Part shown: positions 55,071 through 63,613 of the stretch, in pieces
Layout of the letters: each line of letters begins with the position of its first letter
How positions within the stretch are numbered: the stretch's first letter is position 1
From: CAWBOY01 sp963790585
GTDB taxonomy: Bacteria; Planctomycetota; Planctomycetia; Gemmatales; Gemmataceae
Length of the DNA: 64,000 bases
Direction of reading: 5' to 3'
NCBI GenBank assembly: GCA_963790585.1
Contig: CAWBOY010000001.1
Span: 62,001 to 126,000, forward strand
Notes under the pieces: model-generated
The model's database searches: none
What the model was told of the DNA's origin: nothing
What the model saw: the letters and a program-made list of their open reading frames with translations, nothing else
Program-made: the position numbers and the translations under genes

Positions 55071-55922
55071 TTGTCTCTCCTGTGGTCCCACTCTTCGAGC
55101 AACTCCCCGCGCGGTCTTGCCTTGGCCCGTGAGTCGGGCTGTCTTTTTCTGTGGGACAACAATTCGTCCCTGGCCCATTTCGACTCGTCCGGCCAGCGTG
55201 TCAACGTGCGGTCGTTTCCTTTCTCAATTGCCGGCGTGGCCTGTGCGGATGACGGCAGCGGCTGCGCTGTCTTCGGCAGCGGCGGTGAACTCTGTTCACT
55301 GGCCGGCGATTTGACAACGCGCTGGGAAAAGCACCTCACCCAAGGGCTTGTCGGGCTCGCATTGGATTCCTTCGGCCAACGTTTGGCTGCGGCCGATGCA
55401 AAGTGTCGGCTTTGGGTTTTTGATTCTGCCGGAGCGCCGCGCTGGCAAGCCGAAGCGCCCCGGCCCTTGGCCTGGCTCGCGTTTGTTCCAGAGCGGCCAC
55501 TGTTGATCGCAAGCGCGGACTTCGGCCTCGTCGCCTGTTTCGATGACGCGGGCCGCTGGCTCTGGCGCGATGGCCTGGTAGCCAACGTCGGTTCGTTGGC
55601 CGTCGATGGGTCAGGCAAGAATCTCGTCCTGGCCTGTTTCAGCGATGGTCTGTGCCGTTACAACGGCTCGGGAGACCGGGCTCGGCCGGAGGCGAAGCCA
55701 TTGGCCTGCCGCTTTGCCGCGCTGTCCTACGACGGATCCACGGTTTTAGCGATCGGCCTGGAAGGTCATGTTTTGTTACAACGTCGCGGCAAGAGTACGC
55801 GCATCGTCGACATCGGTCGAGGTGCCGCAGCCAGTGTGGCACTCGCCCCTTTGGGCGATCGGGCTTATATAGCGAAAGCAGATGGCACGCTGCTGGGGCT
55901 TGATCTGTCGCTATTGAAATGA
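55071..55922 (+). CDS. Beta-propeller (WD40/PQQ-like) protein
   Basis: 283 residues, starting at TTG 55071 with AGGAAA about 10 bases upstream. Repeats of about 40 residues are visible: ESGCLFLWDNNSSLAHFDSS, DGSGCAVFGSGGELCSLAGD, SFGQRLAAADAKCRLWVFDS, IASADFGLVACFDDAGRWLW, GSGKNLVLACFSDGLCRYNG. Each ends in a hydrophobic strand like WD40 or PQQ blades. No signal peptide, so it should be cytosolic. It follows the S41 gene by 14 bases and is probably in its operon; role unknown. Confidence 0.72.
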   Translation: MSLLWSHSSSNSPRGLALARESGCLFLWDNNSSLAHFDSSGQRVNVRSFPFSIAGVACADDGSGCAVFGSGGELCSLAGDLTTRWEKHLTQGLVGLALDSFGQRLAAADAKCRLWVFDSAGAPRWQAEAPRPLAWLAFVPERPLLIASADFGLVACFDDAGRWLWRDGLVANVGSLAVDGSGKNLVLACFSDGLCRYNGSGDRARPEAKPLACRFAALSYDGSTVLAIGLEGHVLLQRRGKSTRIVDIGRGAAASVALAPLGDRAYIAKADGTLLGLDLSLLK

Positions 55923-55938
55923 GCTGTGCGAGACCGGC

Positions 55939-56790
55939 TCACTTGCCGGGGATCAAGGCCACGATCAATGGAATGAGAATGAACGCCGCGAGCAGCCAAA
56001 GAGCCAGCCGAATCATCTCAGTCCGACTGCACCGGTTGAGCAAAGAATCGAGCAGCGGCTGATCACCCGATTCGACGGCATGTTGCAGGGACGATTCATA
56101 GCGGCCCTCGGGATAATCGCCTGCCTGCTCTTCGAAGTGATAAAAGGGATAATCCTCCGTAATTGCACGCGGCACCACGAGGACATGAAAGCCGAGCGCG
56201 TTGCCAAAGGCAAAGCTCGCAGGCCATAGTTCCGCCCGGCTGCTCGTTGGCAACAAGGCCCAGATCTTGCGAAGGAGCGTCGAGTCGGGCGCGGTGCGCT
56301 CAAATACCAGTCGGCCGCCATCGAGCAATGCCTGAACGCCACCGAGAAGCGTCGCGCTGTTGGGCGCATCGAGAATCTGTTTAAGATTTTGAACAGTGCG
56401 ATAGGGTGCTGGAAGCAGTTGGTCGTCGGTCAGCATCCGCGGGGAGACCTCCCCAGCAGGCATGAACTGCTCGACCAGGTGAAATGGGTCTCCGCCCAGA
56501 CGAGTATAGAGCGAGCGCGGCAGGATGAAGAAACGGAAGACTAAGCCAGTCAATTTACGACTTTCGTCGATTCCCTGCGTATGGACGCGAACCACCGCGA
56601 CCGACCGCTGGGCCAACGGCTGGGCGAAGACACAATGGCCCCAATCTTCCAAAGTATCGGCGACAAACGGATCACCGAAACCAACAATGAGGCGCTCGGC
56701 TTCCAGCAGCCACGCCTCCGAGAAACCTGCCGTTTGCGATTTCAGTTGGATTGCATTGTGCGAACGTTCGTAGGCGGCTTGTTCAATCAA
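55939..56790 (-). CDS. Tail-anchored protein, possibly GAP1-N-like
   Basis: 283 residues, start TTG 56790 with GGAG 6 bases upstream. The beginning (MIEQAAYERSHNAIQLKSQT, AGFSEAWLLEAERLIVGFGD) and FAQPLAQRSVAVVRVHTQG, LVFRFFILPRSLYTRLGGDP recall the GAP1-N domain of GTPase-associated proteins in bacterial conflict and signalling systems; this is a weak resemblance from memory. A single C-terminal membrane helix (LALWLLAAFILIPLIVALIP) anchors it. No GTPase gene is adjacent. It is convergent with the propeller gene. Confidence 0.55.
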   Translation of the reverse strand: MIEQAAYERSHNAIQLKSQTAGFSEAWLLEAERLIVGFGDPFVADTLEDWGHCVFAQPLAQRSVAVVRVHTQGIDESRKLTGLVFRFFILPRSLYTRLGGDPFHLVEQFMPAGEVSPRMLTDDQLLPAPYRTVQNLKQILDAPNSATLLGGVQALLDGGRLVFERTAPDSTLLRKIWALLPTSSRAELWPASFAFGNALGFHVLVVPRAITEDYPFYHFEEQAGDYPEGRYESSLQHAVESGDQPLLDSLLNRCSRTEMIRLALWLLAAFILIPLIVALIPGK

Positions 56791-56844
56791 AGTCGGCTCC
56801 GAAGCACCTCACCTGAGCGGCCTGGGGGCCGGGTCCGAAACGGC

Positions 56845-57150
56845 TCAAGGTCGGTTCAGCCGCTCACGCCTTGCGTGTTCGCGGATCTCTTCCAGTTCTT
56901 GGTACAGCGGGCCTTCCATCGCGTCGGTCACTTTGTCCAGCTCGATGAATTGCTCGATCGCATGGAGCATGGCGGCAAAGCTAGGATAATTGCTCTTACG
57001 ACGCAAAGGGCGGCTGAGATCGCGGACTTCGCTGGCGCGAACGACCCAGTCGTTGGCAAACTGATTGATCAGGTCCCGAGTGCGTTTTTCGGCGTCGGTC
57101 AGCAATTCGCGTAGCGGAAGACGGCGGTAAGGACGTTCAGACGGTGTCAT
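56845..57150 (-). CDS. Small helical protein of unknown function
   Basis: 101 residues from ATG 57150 (MTPSERPYRRLPLRELLTDA). Helical and charged throughout: EKRTRDLINQFANDWVVRAS, YPSFAAMLHAIEQFIELDKV, EGPLYQELEEIREHARRERL. The frame is open up to 57243, but coding character begins here. It lies 54 bases ahead of the tail-anchored protein gene in the same direction and could be its partner. No family recognised. Confidence 0.6.
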   Translation of the reverse strand: MTPSERPYRRLPLRELLTDAEKRTRDLINQFANDWVVRASEVRDLSRPLRRKSNYPSFAAMLHAIEQFIELDKVTDAMEGPLYQELEEIREHARRERLNRP

Positions 57151-57338
57151 GGCTCGACAACCCTCCGGAGTCGGAGCCTGCCGGTGGAGAGGAGAACGAG
57201 AGCGCGACGTGGGAGCCTTATCGAAAAGCCCAAAAAATGCCACGGCACCATCTCTTCCCGGCGCTCTATCGTGTATACTCCACGCGCGGCCTTCCCGTCA
57301 AGCAGGCGGACCAAATTTCTCCACGGGTCGGGCAAACC

Positions 57339-58061
57339 ATGCGCATTCTTATCGTTGCCGACATTCATGCCAACTGGCCGGCGTTGCAAGTGATTGCCGC
57401 GCAACCCTTTGACCTCTGCCTGTGCGTCGGCGATCTGGTCAATTACGGCGTCGAACCGGAACCGTGCATTGCCTGGGTCCGCGACAACGCCCGCCATTGC
57501 GTCCGGGGGAACCACGATCATGCGGTTGCGCAAAACGTCGTCGGCGTCGGCCGCACCGGTTTCAAGTACCTGACGACCGTCACACGCGCACTCAGCCGTC
57601 AGCGCCTCGACGAGACGGATCTACGCTTTTTATCGCGTTTACCAGTCACGAAGACTTTGACGGTCGACAACACGCGCTACTTTCTGGCCCATGCCACGCC
57701 GCGCGATCCGCTCGACGAATACGCGCCTGCCGTCCCGGAATTTTGGGCTCCCCGCATCCACAACGTCGAAGCCGACGTTATCTGCGTCGGTCACACCCAT
57801 CAACCCTACGTCCTCGAAGTCGACGGCAAGCTGATCATAAATCCTGGCAGCGTCGGCCAATCGCGCGACGGCGACCCGCGCACCTCCTGTGCCATCGTCG
57901 ACAACTTCAAAGTCGAACTCGTTCGGCTGGAATATCCGATCGAAGACACGGTCGCAGCTGTCGACGCCAGCCCATTGCCTGACAACGCGAAACAGTTGCT
58001 GACTGAAGTGCTGCGTACGGGCGGGGCGACGAATAGCCGCGGCGTGGGCAATGTTGGGTAG
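57339..58061 (+). CDS. Metallophosphoesterase, YfcE/MJ0936-like
   Basis: 240 residues from ATG 57339. All metal-binding motifs are present in order: MRILIVADIHANWPALQVI, CVGDLVNYGVEPEP, RGNHDHAV, LAHATPRDPLDEY and ICVGHTHQPY, then INPGSVGQSRDGDPRTSCAI. These phosphodiesterases use two divalent metals; substrates in this branch are mostly unknown. The open frame before 57339 overlaps the divergent small gene and is not coding. Confidence 0.92.
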   Translation: MRILIVADIHANWPALQVIAAQPFDLCLCVGDLVNYGVEPEPCIAWVRDNARHCVRGNHDHAVAQNVVGVGRTGFKYLTTVTRALSRQRLDETDLRFLSRLPVTKTLTVDNTRYFLAHATPRDPLDEYAPAVPEFWAPRIHNVEADVICVGHTHQPYVLEVDGKLIINPGSVGQSRDGDPRTSCAIVDNFKVELVRLEYPIEDTVAAVDASPLPDNAKQLLTEVLRTGGATNSRGVGNVG

Positions 58062-58174
58062 AGGAGAGTTACTCAATAACTCGGCTGTCCCAGTCCTCGG
58101 CACGCAAAAGAAGTAGTAATAGCAAGGACGCGGCACGATACTGCCGGTTCGATGAGCGACGCTGGAACAGAAGT

Positions 58175-59059
58175 ATGACGAAGCCAAGTTTTCATCTCGA
58201 AAATCCGACCACGGACGTCTACGTCGGCGACTGCCGAGAAGTGCTGAATACGCTTCCTGAGAGAAGTGTCGATTTGATCTTTGCCGATCCGCCATTCAAT
58301 TGGGACGTAGCCTACGGCGGTTGGAACGATGATAGACCACGTCAAGAATACATTGCCTTTACCTACGAATGGCTGGACGCTTGCATACGGGTTCTGAGCG
58401 ATCAAGGTTCCTTTTGGGTGAATATACCCGACGACACCGCCGCCGAAATCGTGGTCCATTTGAAACAACGTAGATTGCACATGATCAACTGGTGCATCTG
58501 GCATTTCCGCTTCGGCCAGCACCGCGTCGGCAATTTCATCGTGTCCAAGGTACATGCCCTGTACTTCGCCCGCGATCGCGAAAAACGTGTCTGGAACCCG
58601 GACCCCATATTAGAGCCATCCGACCGAGCAGCCATCTACGATGACCCTCGTACGCGCGAGACTCGTCAGCCTGGCTTACGCGTGCCACTGGACGTTTGGT
58701 ACGGCCAGAACTGGGGTCGCATCCAGGGCAACAATCGCGAGAGGCGAAAAGCCCACCAGAACCAAATCCCCGAAGTCTATCTCGAGCGCGTCATTCGAGC
58801 CTGCTCCAATGAAGGCCAACTCGTCCTCGACCCCTTCCTGGGAAGCGGAACCACATGCACCGTCGCTCGTGCCTTGGGGCGCCGTTGCATCGGAATCGAG
58901 TACAGCAGCACGAATGCGGCCTCGGCTTTTGAACGCATTCAGGCAGGACCGATTCGGATTGATGAAGCGGTTCAGGAGTCTAATTCGTTTATGAGCCATC
59001 GGAAACGGGGGAGTAATGGGGTTGCTGGGCCCGTGGGTGATGACAATCCGTTAATTTAG
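58175..59059 (+). CDS. Orphan site-specific DNA methyltransferase (beta class)
   Basis: 294 residues. Motif IV (DLIFADPPFNWDVAYGGW) comes before motif I (LVLDPFLGSGTTCTVARALG), the beta-class order; RVGNFIVSKVHALYFARDRE and IQGNNRERRKAHQNQIPEVY match type II/III adenine or N4-cytosine methylases. No restriction gene is adjacent, so it may be an orphan regulator or a remnant of a system. The target recognition region is short. The C-terminal 30 residues are extra and look non-conserved. Confidence 0.88.
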   Translation: MTKPSFHLENPTTDVYVGDCREVLNTLPERSVDLIFADPPFNWDVAYGGWNDDRPRQEYIAFTYEWLDACIRVLSDQGSFWVNIPDDTAAEIVVHLKQRRLHMINWCIWHFRFGQHRVGNFIVSKVHALYFARDREKRVWNPDPILEPSDRAAIYDDPRTRETRQPGLRVPLDVWYGQNWGRIQGNNRERRKAHQNQIPEVYLERVIRACSNEGQLVLDPFLGSGTTCTVARALGRRCIGIEYSSTNAASAFERIQAGPIRIDEAVQESNSFMSHRKRGSNGVAGPVGDDNPLI

Positions 59060-59160
59060 ACTCTGCTTGCGCCTTGAATGGTCACAGGCTCGTCACCCCC
59101 TATAATCGCCTCAAGTGGTTCTCCCACAATGCTCTTTCCTATTTCCCAAAGGACTCTCCC

Positions 59161-59877
59161 ATGCGACGCTTCTTTCTCCTCTCCTTGGCCCTAATGGCGC
59201 TATCGGGTGCCCCTAAGGGTATTGCAGATGACAAAAAGGGCGATGTTGCTGTTGTGGCTCCGCTCAAGGGCGATACCAAGAAGATCGACCTATTCGACGG
59301 CAAGACACTCAAGGGGTGGCATGGGTTCGAAGATTTGTGGTCGGTCAAGGATGGAGAAATCGTTGGCCGTAATGATAAGCCTTTGACTTTCAGTACCTAT
59401 TTGCTGACCGCTGACAACTACAGTGACTTTCGGCTAACATTTTCCGCCAAGCTAGTCGAATCGGAGATGCATTCCGGGGTTTCCTTCTGGGGAGTCGTAA
59501 AGCCGGACGTCAGCAAGGACCCAGAGAAGGATCGCACGAAATACACTTACGCCGGACATCTGGTTATGTTTCCGTCCGGCTACGGACTCTACGACCTTTT
59601 TGGCCGCAATGGCTTGCCCGTCGATGGCAAGCCGGCGCAGAAGGTCGGCAAACAGCATGACTGGAACGACGTCGAGATCTTGGCCCAGGGCAACCGCATC
59701 CGCGTCGCGGTCAACGGCACACAAGTGGTCGATTGGCGCGATCCGGAACCGAAGCGGATTAAAGAAGGCCCCATCGGTCTCCAGTTGCATTCCAACAAAG
59801 TGCCTCAAGAAGTCCGCTTCAAGGGGCTGAAGCTGGAGACGTTCCCCAAGGAAGATAAATTGTTGACTGTGAAGTGA
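59161..59877 (+). CDS. Secreted DUF1080 (3-keto-disaccharide hydrolase-like) protein
   Basis: 238 residues from ATG 59161. Signal peptide MRRFFLLSLALMALSGAPKG, then the concanavalin-like DUF1080 fold: KIDLFDGKTLKGWHGFEDLW, SVKDGEIVGRNDKPLTFSTY, MHSGVSFWGV and the C-terminal IKEGPIGLQLHSNKVPQEVR. Some members cleave 3-keto-glycosides; most planctomycete copies are untested. The protein is expected outside the cytoplasmic membrane. The longer frame from 59074 is rejected. Confidence 0.9.
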   Translation: MRRFFLLSLALMALSGAPKGIADDKKGDVAVVAPLKGDTKKIDLFDGKTLKGWHGFEDLWSVKDGEIVGRNDKPLTFSTYLLTADNYSDFRLTFSAKLVESEMHSGVSFWGVVKPDVSKDPEKDRTKYTYAGHLVMFPSGYGLYDLFGRNGLPVDGKPAQKVGKQHDWNDVEILAQGNRIRVAVNGTQVVDWRDPEPKRIKEGPIGLQLHSNKVPQEVRFKGLKLETFPKEDKLLTVK

Positions 59878-60163
59878 CCAATAGAGCATTCGTTTAGCCG
59901 CAATACCGTTCGTCTAAGGGGTTTTCTTTTGCCCAATCCCTGGGCGGACCAGCCTTGCCATGCCAAAGCACTTTTGGCAAGAGTGGTCGTTTTAACCATG
60001 TTGATCGTCTTGGTGATTATTAAGATAAGTACATGTGAATAAAGAATTTACGCGCCAACCTTGGAAGCCAGGTTATTTGGCAAGGATGCACCCTTGCCAA
60101 ATAAAAGATTGCCGTTGTCCACTATAGGAAGAGCGAGGGGCCGGGTTAGACGAACGGTATTGC
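59878..60163. other. Intergenic region with two small hairpins
   Basis: No gene. A 13-bp perfect stem (60073-60085 with 60092-60104, TTATTTGGCAAGG) and a 7-bp stem (59961-59967 with 59973-59979, TGCCAAA) share the word TTGGCAAG. The region 59990-60060 is markedly AT-rich compared with its surroundings. Confidence 0.55.
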
Positions 60164-60257
60164 GTTTAGCCGTGAGCCGGTAGGCGAGCACTATGCGATA
60201 GCGCCTTTTCAAATCGCGCTATCGCATACGCGCTCGCCTACCGGCTCGCGGCTAAAC
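60164..60257. repeat. Repeat family D, full inverted repeat
   Basis: Arms 60164-60204 and 60216-60257 pair over about 41 bases with a few differences. It ends 18 bases before the stop of the esterase gene. The middle (CTATGCGATAGCGC) varies from the copy at 23989-24081 while the outer GCCGCGAGCCGG-type sequence is kept. Confidence 0.87.
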
Positions 60258-60275
60258 ACGACGATCGGAAGGCGC

Positions 60276-61196
60276 TCACTTCTTCGTCGTTTTCAAATGC
60301 TTGTCAAAGAACGCGATCAGCGCCTGATCGGCAGTCTCCGCGTCCTTACCCTTGAAGCCGTGCCCCGCCCCTTCCAGCGAAATCAATTCGGCCTCAACGT
60401 TGGCGGCCTTGAGGCGATCGACGAGCCAGACGGCCTGCTCGTGGTTGACATACGTGTCTTTGGTGCCATGAATACAGAGCGTCGGGCTGGCGTTCGGCGT
60501 CACCCAGTAGAGTGGACTGGCGAGGATGTGTTTCTGGCGAGCCGTCTCCAGATTGCCGCCCAGGAACATGGGCAAAACCACGGCGGCGTCGACGCTCTTG
60601 CCATACGACTTGGTAAAGTCGTTGGCGCCGTAGACGTTCACAACGCACTGCACTTTGCTCGATTGCTCCGGGCTGCCGCCATCTCCTTCGAACTCCTTGA
60701 CATCACTCGTCACAGCGAGTAACTGAGCGAGCGTCCCGCCGGCAGACCCGCCGGTTACGCCGATGCGTTCAGGGTCGATGTCATATTTCTTGGCGTTTGC
60801 CTTGGCCCAGCGCACTGCCGCCTTGACGTCGTGAACAGCGGCGGGAAAGGGATATTTGGGAGCCAGCCGATAACTGACGGTCATGGCGACATAGCCATGC
60901 TCGGCCAGGGTCGTACAGAGTTTGTCATAACCGGATCGGTTGCCTGCCCGAAAGCCGCCGCCATGAATGCAAATAACGGTTGGAAATGGCCCAGAGCCTA
61001 TTTTGGGCCGAGCCAGATTGAGCTGCAAATGCTGGCCGTCGGGATTAGTGTATTCAATGTCTTTGATGAACTCGACATCGGCAGAGGCCTCCGCCTTGGG
61101 CTTGTCCTGCCACGCTCGCACCGGCGGTGTCGCGATCAAAATTAGGATTAGCAAACCAAATGCGCCGAAGCGACGAAACCAAGAATTAGCCTTCAT
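60276..61196 (-). CDS. Secreted alpha/beta hydrolase (carboxylesterase-like)
   Basis: 306 residues from ATG 61196, GGAG about 10 bases upstream. Signal peptide (FGAFGLLILILIATPPVRAW) and the esterase core: oxyanion CIHGGGFRAGNRSGY, nucleophile elbow GVTGGSAGGTLAQLLAV, Asp in IHGTKDTYVNHEQAV and His in LEGAGHGFKGKD. The HGGG form groups it with BD-FAE/HSL-like esterases, which often act on acylated sugars or xylan-related esters. It follows a small membrane-protein gene by 41 bases. Confidence 0.9.
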   Translation of the reverse strand: MKANSWFRRFGAFGLLILILIATPPVRAWQDKPKAEASADVEFIKDIEYTNPDGQHLQLNLARPKIGSGPFPTVICIHGGGFRAGNRSGYDKLCTTLAEHGYVAMTVSYRLAPKYPFPAAVHDVKAAVRWAKANAKKYDIDPERIGVTGGSAGGTLAQLLAVTSDVKEFEGDGGSPEQSSKVQCVVNVYGANDFTKSYGKSVDAAVVLPMFLGGNLETARQKHILASPLYWVTPNASPTLCIHGTKDTYVNHEQAVWLVDRLKAANVEAELISLEGAGHGFKGKDAETADQALIAFFDKHLKTTKK

Positions 61197-61237
61197 ATTT
61201 GAGAGACTCCGGGAGAGAGAGCGTCGTAAAGAACTGA

Positions 61238-61501
61238 TCATAGATGATGCTGCGTCGGCTCGACGATGCCGCCGATGACATATTCTTTCGGGTCTTCGGC
61301 CGGCTTTGGTTGGATTGCGTTCGACCGTTTGAAGGTGGGCCAGACGCCCCCTGGCATCCAGGTGCGGAACCAGTCGGGCACGATCGCCACCGAAGCCTCG
61401 CAGCTCGGATGCGTGCGTGTCATGAAAACCAGGAAGATCGATATCGCGAACCCCGAAAGGCAGATCCACGCTCGGGGCCAGAAGAACGCAATGGACGACA
61501 T
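61238..61501 (-). CDS. Small membrane protein of unknown function
   Basis: 87 residues, ATG 61501 with AAGGAG 7 bases upstream, a better ribosome binding site than most in the window. One membrane helix (ICLSGFAISIFLVFMTRTHP) near the N-terminus, then a Trp- and Pro-rich part (DWFRTWMPGGVWPTFKRSNA, IQPKPAEDPKEYVIGGIVEP). Probably co-transcribed with the esterase. Not recognised. Confidence 0.6.
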   Translation of the reverse strand: MSSIAFFWPRAWICLSGFAISIFLVFMTRTHPSCEASVAIVPDWFRTWMPGGVWPTFKRSNAIQPKPAEDPKEYVIGGIVEPTQHHL

Positions 61502-61641
61502 GGCTCAACTCCTTTGCAGCATTTCCACGAGTCCATTATGAACGTTCCCGCACACAACCGCCACCAATTCTTGGACGCCGCTGCCGGTTTTATGTTCCCT
61601 GGAGGCGTCACTATGCGCGGCAAATCGACTGCGACAGCCCG

Positions 61642-63516
61642 TCATGTCTTGACAAACGCCTCTACCGGAGAATGCGCCCGCCGCAAATAGGTCGTCGCAA
61701 TGTCATGCCGACGCAACATAGCGACCACGACTCCTGGGTCGCTGCCGTCGATCACCGGCAGAGCCAAGACGTCGTTTTCCGCGAACAGCACGACAGCGCT
61801 TTCGAGACTGTCGTCGGCACGCAACGGCTTGACCGGGCGCATCAGGTCCGCCGCGACCAGCAGCGCCTTGAGGTTGCCGGCATGGAGCGCGATGACCAGT
61901 TCCTCCAACGTAATCATGCCCAGAAGATGCTTATCTTTGTCGACCACAGGCAAAACCTGGGTGTCCGGCACCTGGAAACAGTCAACCACCTCCGAGAGCG
62001 GCTGCTCGGGCCGTAGCATCGGGCCGGTCCAAGCAGATTTAAGGAAGTCGCGCAGCGTAAGCCCTTCCAGCACTTCGCGGATATAGGTCCCTTGATGGGC
62101 CGGCGACCGCGATCGGCTCTCCACTTGCGATCGATAAAGAGACTGCTCATCAGAAAGCAAGAATGATATAATGCAGACCCACAATGTAGGCAATATTAGG
62201 TTGTAGTCTCCGGTCATTTCGCTGACGATGACGAGCGTGGAAAACGGCGTCTTGGCGGCGGCGGCGAAGAAACCAGCCATGCCGACGATGATAAAGCTGC
62301 CCGGATCGATGCTGGGCCAGACTGGCCGGAGAACGAGGCCCAACGCCCCACCGGCGCAGCCGCCGATTACCATTGAGGGCCCAAAAACGCCACCCGAACC
62401 ACCCGAGCCAATGGTCAGGCCGGTCGTCAATATCTTGCCCAGCGCGATGGCCGCCAGCACCGCCGCGGTGACTCCAACCCCCTTGGGTTCCAAGGCTTTT
62501 TGAAGGGACCCGTAACCAAACGACAGCACGGAGAGTACCAGCTCATCGCGGAGCAACACCCACAACATCAGGCCGACGGCGACACTGAGGAAAGCGCCCA
62601 AGGCCGGCTTGAGTCGGCGCGGCATGGGCAGTTGATGAAACAGGTAGGCGATGCCGTAGAACGAGCGCGTGTAGATCATGGCCAAAACGGTCATACAGAT
62701 CGCCAGCAGGAAATACGGAATCAATTGCCACGGATCATCAAAGTTGAATCGGCCGGGGTCGATTTGAAATAAGGATTTGAAGCCGAAGAAGAGTCCAAAT
62801 GTGCAATAGGAGACGACGCTGGCCACGCCCGCCGGCATGATGACTTCGCTCTCGAACTCCGGCGAGCGATAGAGCACCTCTGCCGCGAACAAAGCACCGG
62901 CAAGCGGCGCACGAAAGATGGCCGCGACCCCAGCCCCCATGCCCGCGGCCAACAACACACGCCGATCCGCCGGGCGCAAGTGAAATAAATCCGCCAGAAA
63001 GGAGCCGAAACCAGCACCGATCTGCGCGATCGGCCCCTCGCGCCCACCGGACCCGCCACAACCGATAGTAAGCGCCGAGGCGATCATTTTGATCAACGGG
63101 ACCCGAGGCCTAATGCGACCCCCGGGACTGTGATAAGCCGCGATCACGGAGTCAGTCCCGTGACCTTCCGCCTCGGGGGCATATTTGAATACAAGCCAGC
63201 CACTTACGAGACCGCCCAAAGGGGCGATGATGAGAAGCAGCCAGTAGTGATGGACTCCCATCACGGGCACCAACCAGGAAACGACGGCCTCTCCCTTGGG
63301 CCCCTCGGGCCAATAATTGGCACCCATGCCGAGGGCAAAGAACCCGACTATCTGGCACAGGACCGAAAAGAGGACCGCTCCGAGCCCGGCAATGATGCCG
63401 ACGAAGATCGCCAAGCCCAGCAATCGCGCCTGGTTATGCAGCCGCCGCCGCGTCAATAGGAGGAACTCAGGAAACCAGCGAAGCGGGCTGGAGGGTGCGA
63501 GACTATGATCGGCCAT
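61642..63516 (-). CDS. CLC family chloride channel/antiporter with CBS pair
   Basis: 624 residues. Selectivity-filter motifs are present: GCGGSGGREGPIAQIGAGFG (GxGGREGP), and GSGGSGGVFGPSMVIGGCAG. The intracellular gate is followed by TPFSTLVIVSEMTGDYNLIL. Two CBS domains make up about residues 480-610 (LMRPVKPLRADDSLESAVVL; VVDKDKHLLGMITLEELVIA) and may bind nucleotides. Ten or more membrane segments. It probably moves chloride in or out in exchange for protons. It faces the ThuA fragment across a palindrome. Confidence 0.93.
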   Translation of the reverse strand: MADHSLAPSSPLRWFPEFLLLTRRRLHNQARLLGLAIFVGIIAGLGAVLFSVLCQIVGFFALGMGANYWPEGPKGEAVVSWLVPVMGVHHYWLLLIIAPLGGLVSGWLVFKYAPEAEGHGTDSVIAAYHSPGGRIRPRVPLIKMIASALTIGCGGSGGREGPIAQIGAGFGSFLADLFHLRPADRRVLLAAGMGAGVAAIFRAPLAGALFAAEVLYRSPEFESEVIMPAGVASVVSYCTFGLFFGFKSLFQIDPGRFNFDDPWQLIPYFLLAICMTVLAMIYTRSFYGIAYLFHQLPMPRRLKPALGAFLSVAVGLMLWVLLRDELVLSVLSFGYGSLQKALEPKGVGVTAAVLAAIALGKILTTGLTIGSGGSGGVFGPSMVIGGCAGGALGLVLRPVWPSIDPGSFIIVGMAGFFAAAAKTPFSTLVIVSEMTGDYNLILPTLWVCIISFLLSDEQSLYRSQVESRSRSPAHQGTYIREVLEGLTLRDFLKSAWTGPMLRPEQPLSEVVDCFQVPDTQVLPVVDKDKHLLGMITLEELVIALHAGNLKALLVAADLMRPVKPLRADDSLESAVVLFAENDVLALPVIDGSDPGVVVAMLRRHDIATTYLRRAHSPVEAFVKT

Positions 63517-63539
63517 TACTTAGAAAACTCCGTATCAAT

Positions 63540-63602
63540 GAGCCGCGCACGAAGTAAGCGGGCAGGTCCACACCGCTACCCCACTTACTTCGTGCGCGGC
63601 TC
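63540..63602. repeat. 19-bp perfect inverted repeat, family H
   Basis: Arms 63540-63558 and 63584-63602 (GAGCCGCGCACGAAGTAAG and complement) enclose a 25-base loop; GGG/CCC pairs extend the stem imperfectly. It lies upstream of the CLC gene and 11 bases behind the stop of the ThuA gene. Confidence 0.8.
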
Positions 63603-63613
63603 TTTATGGGAAC

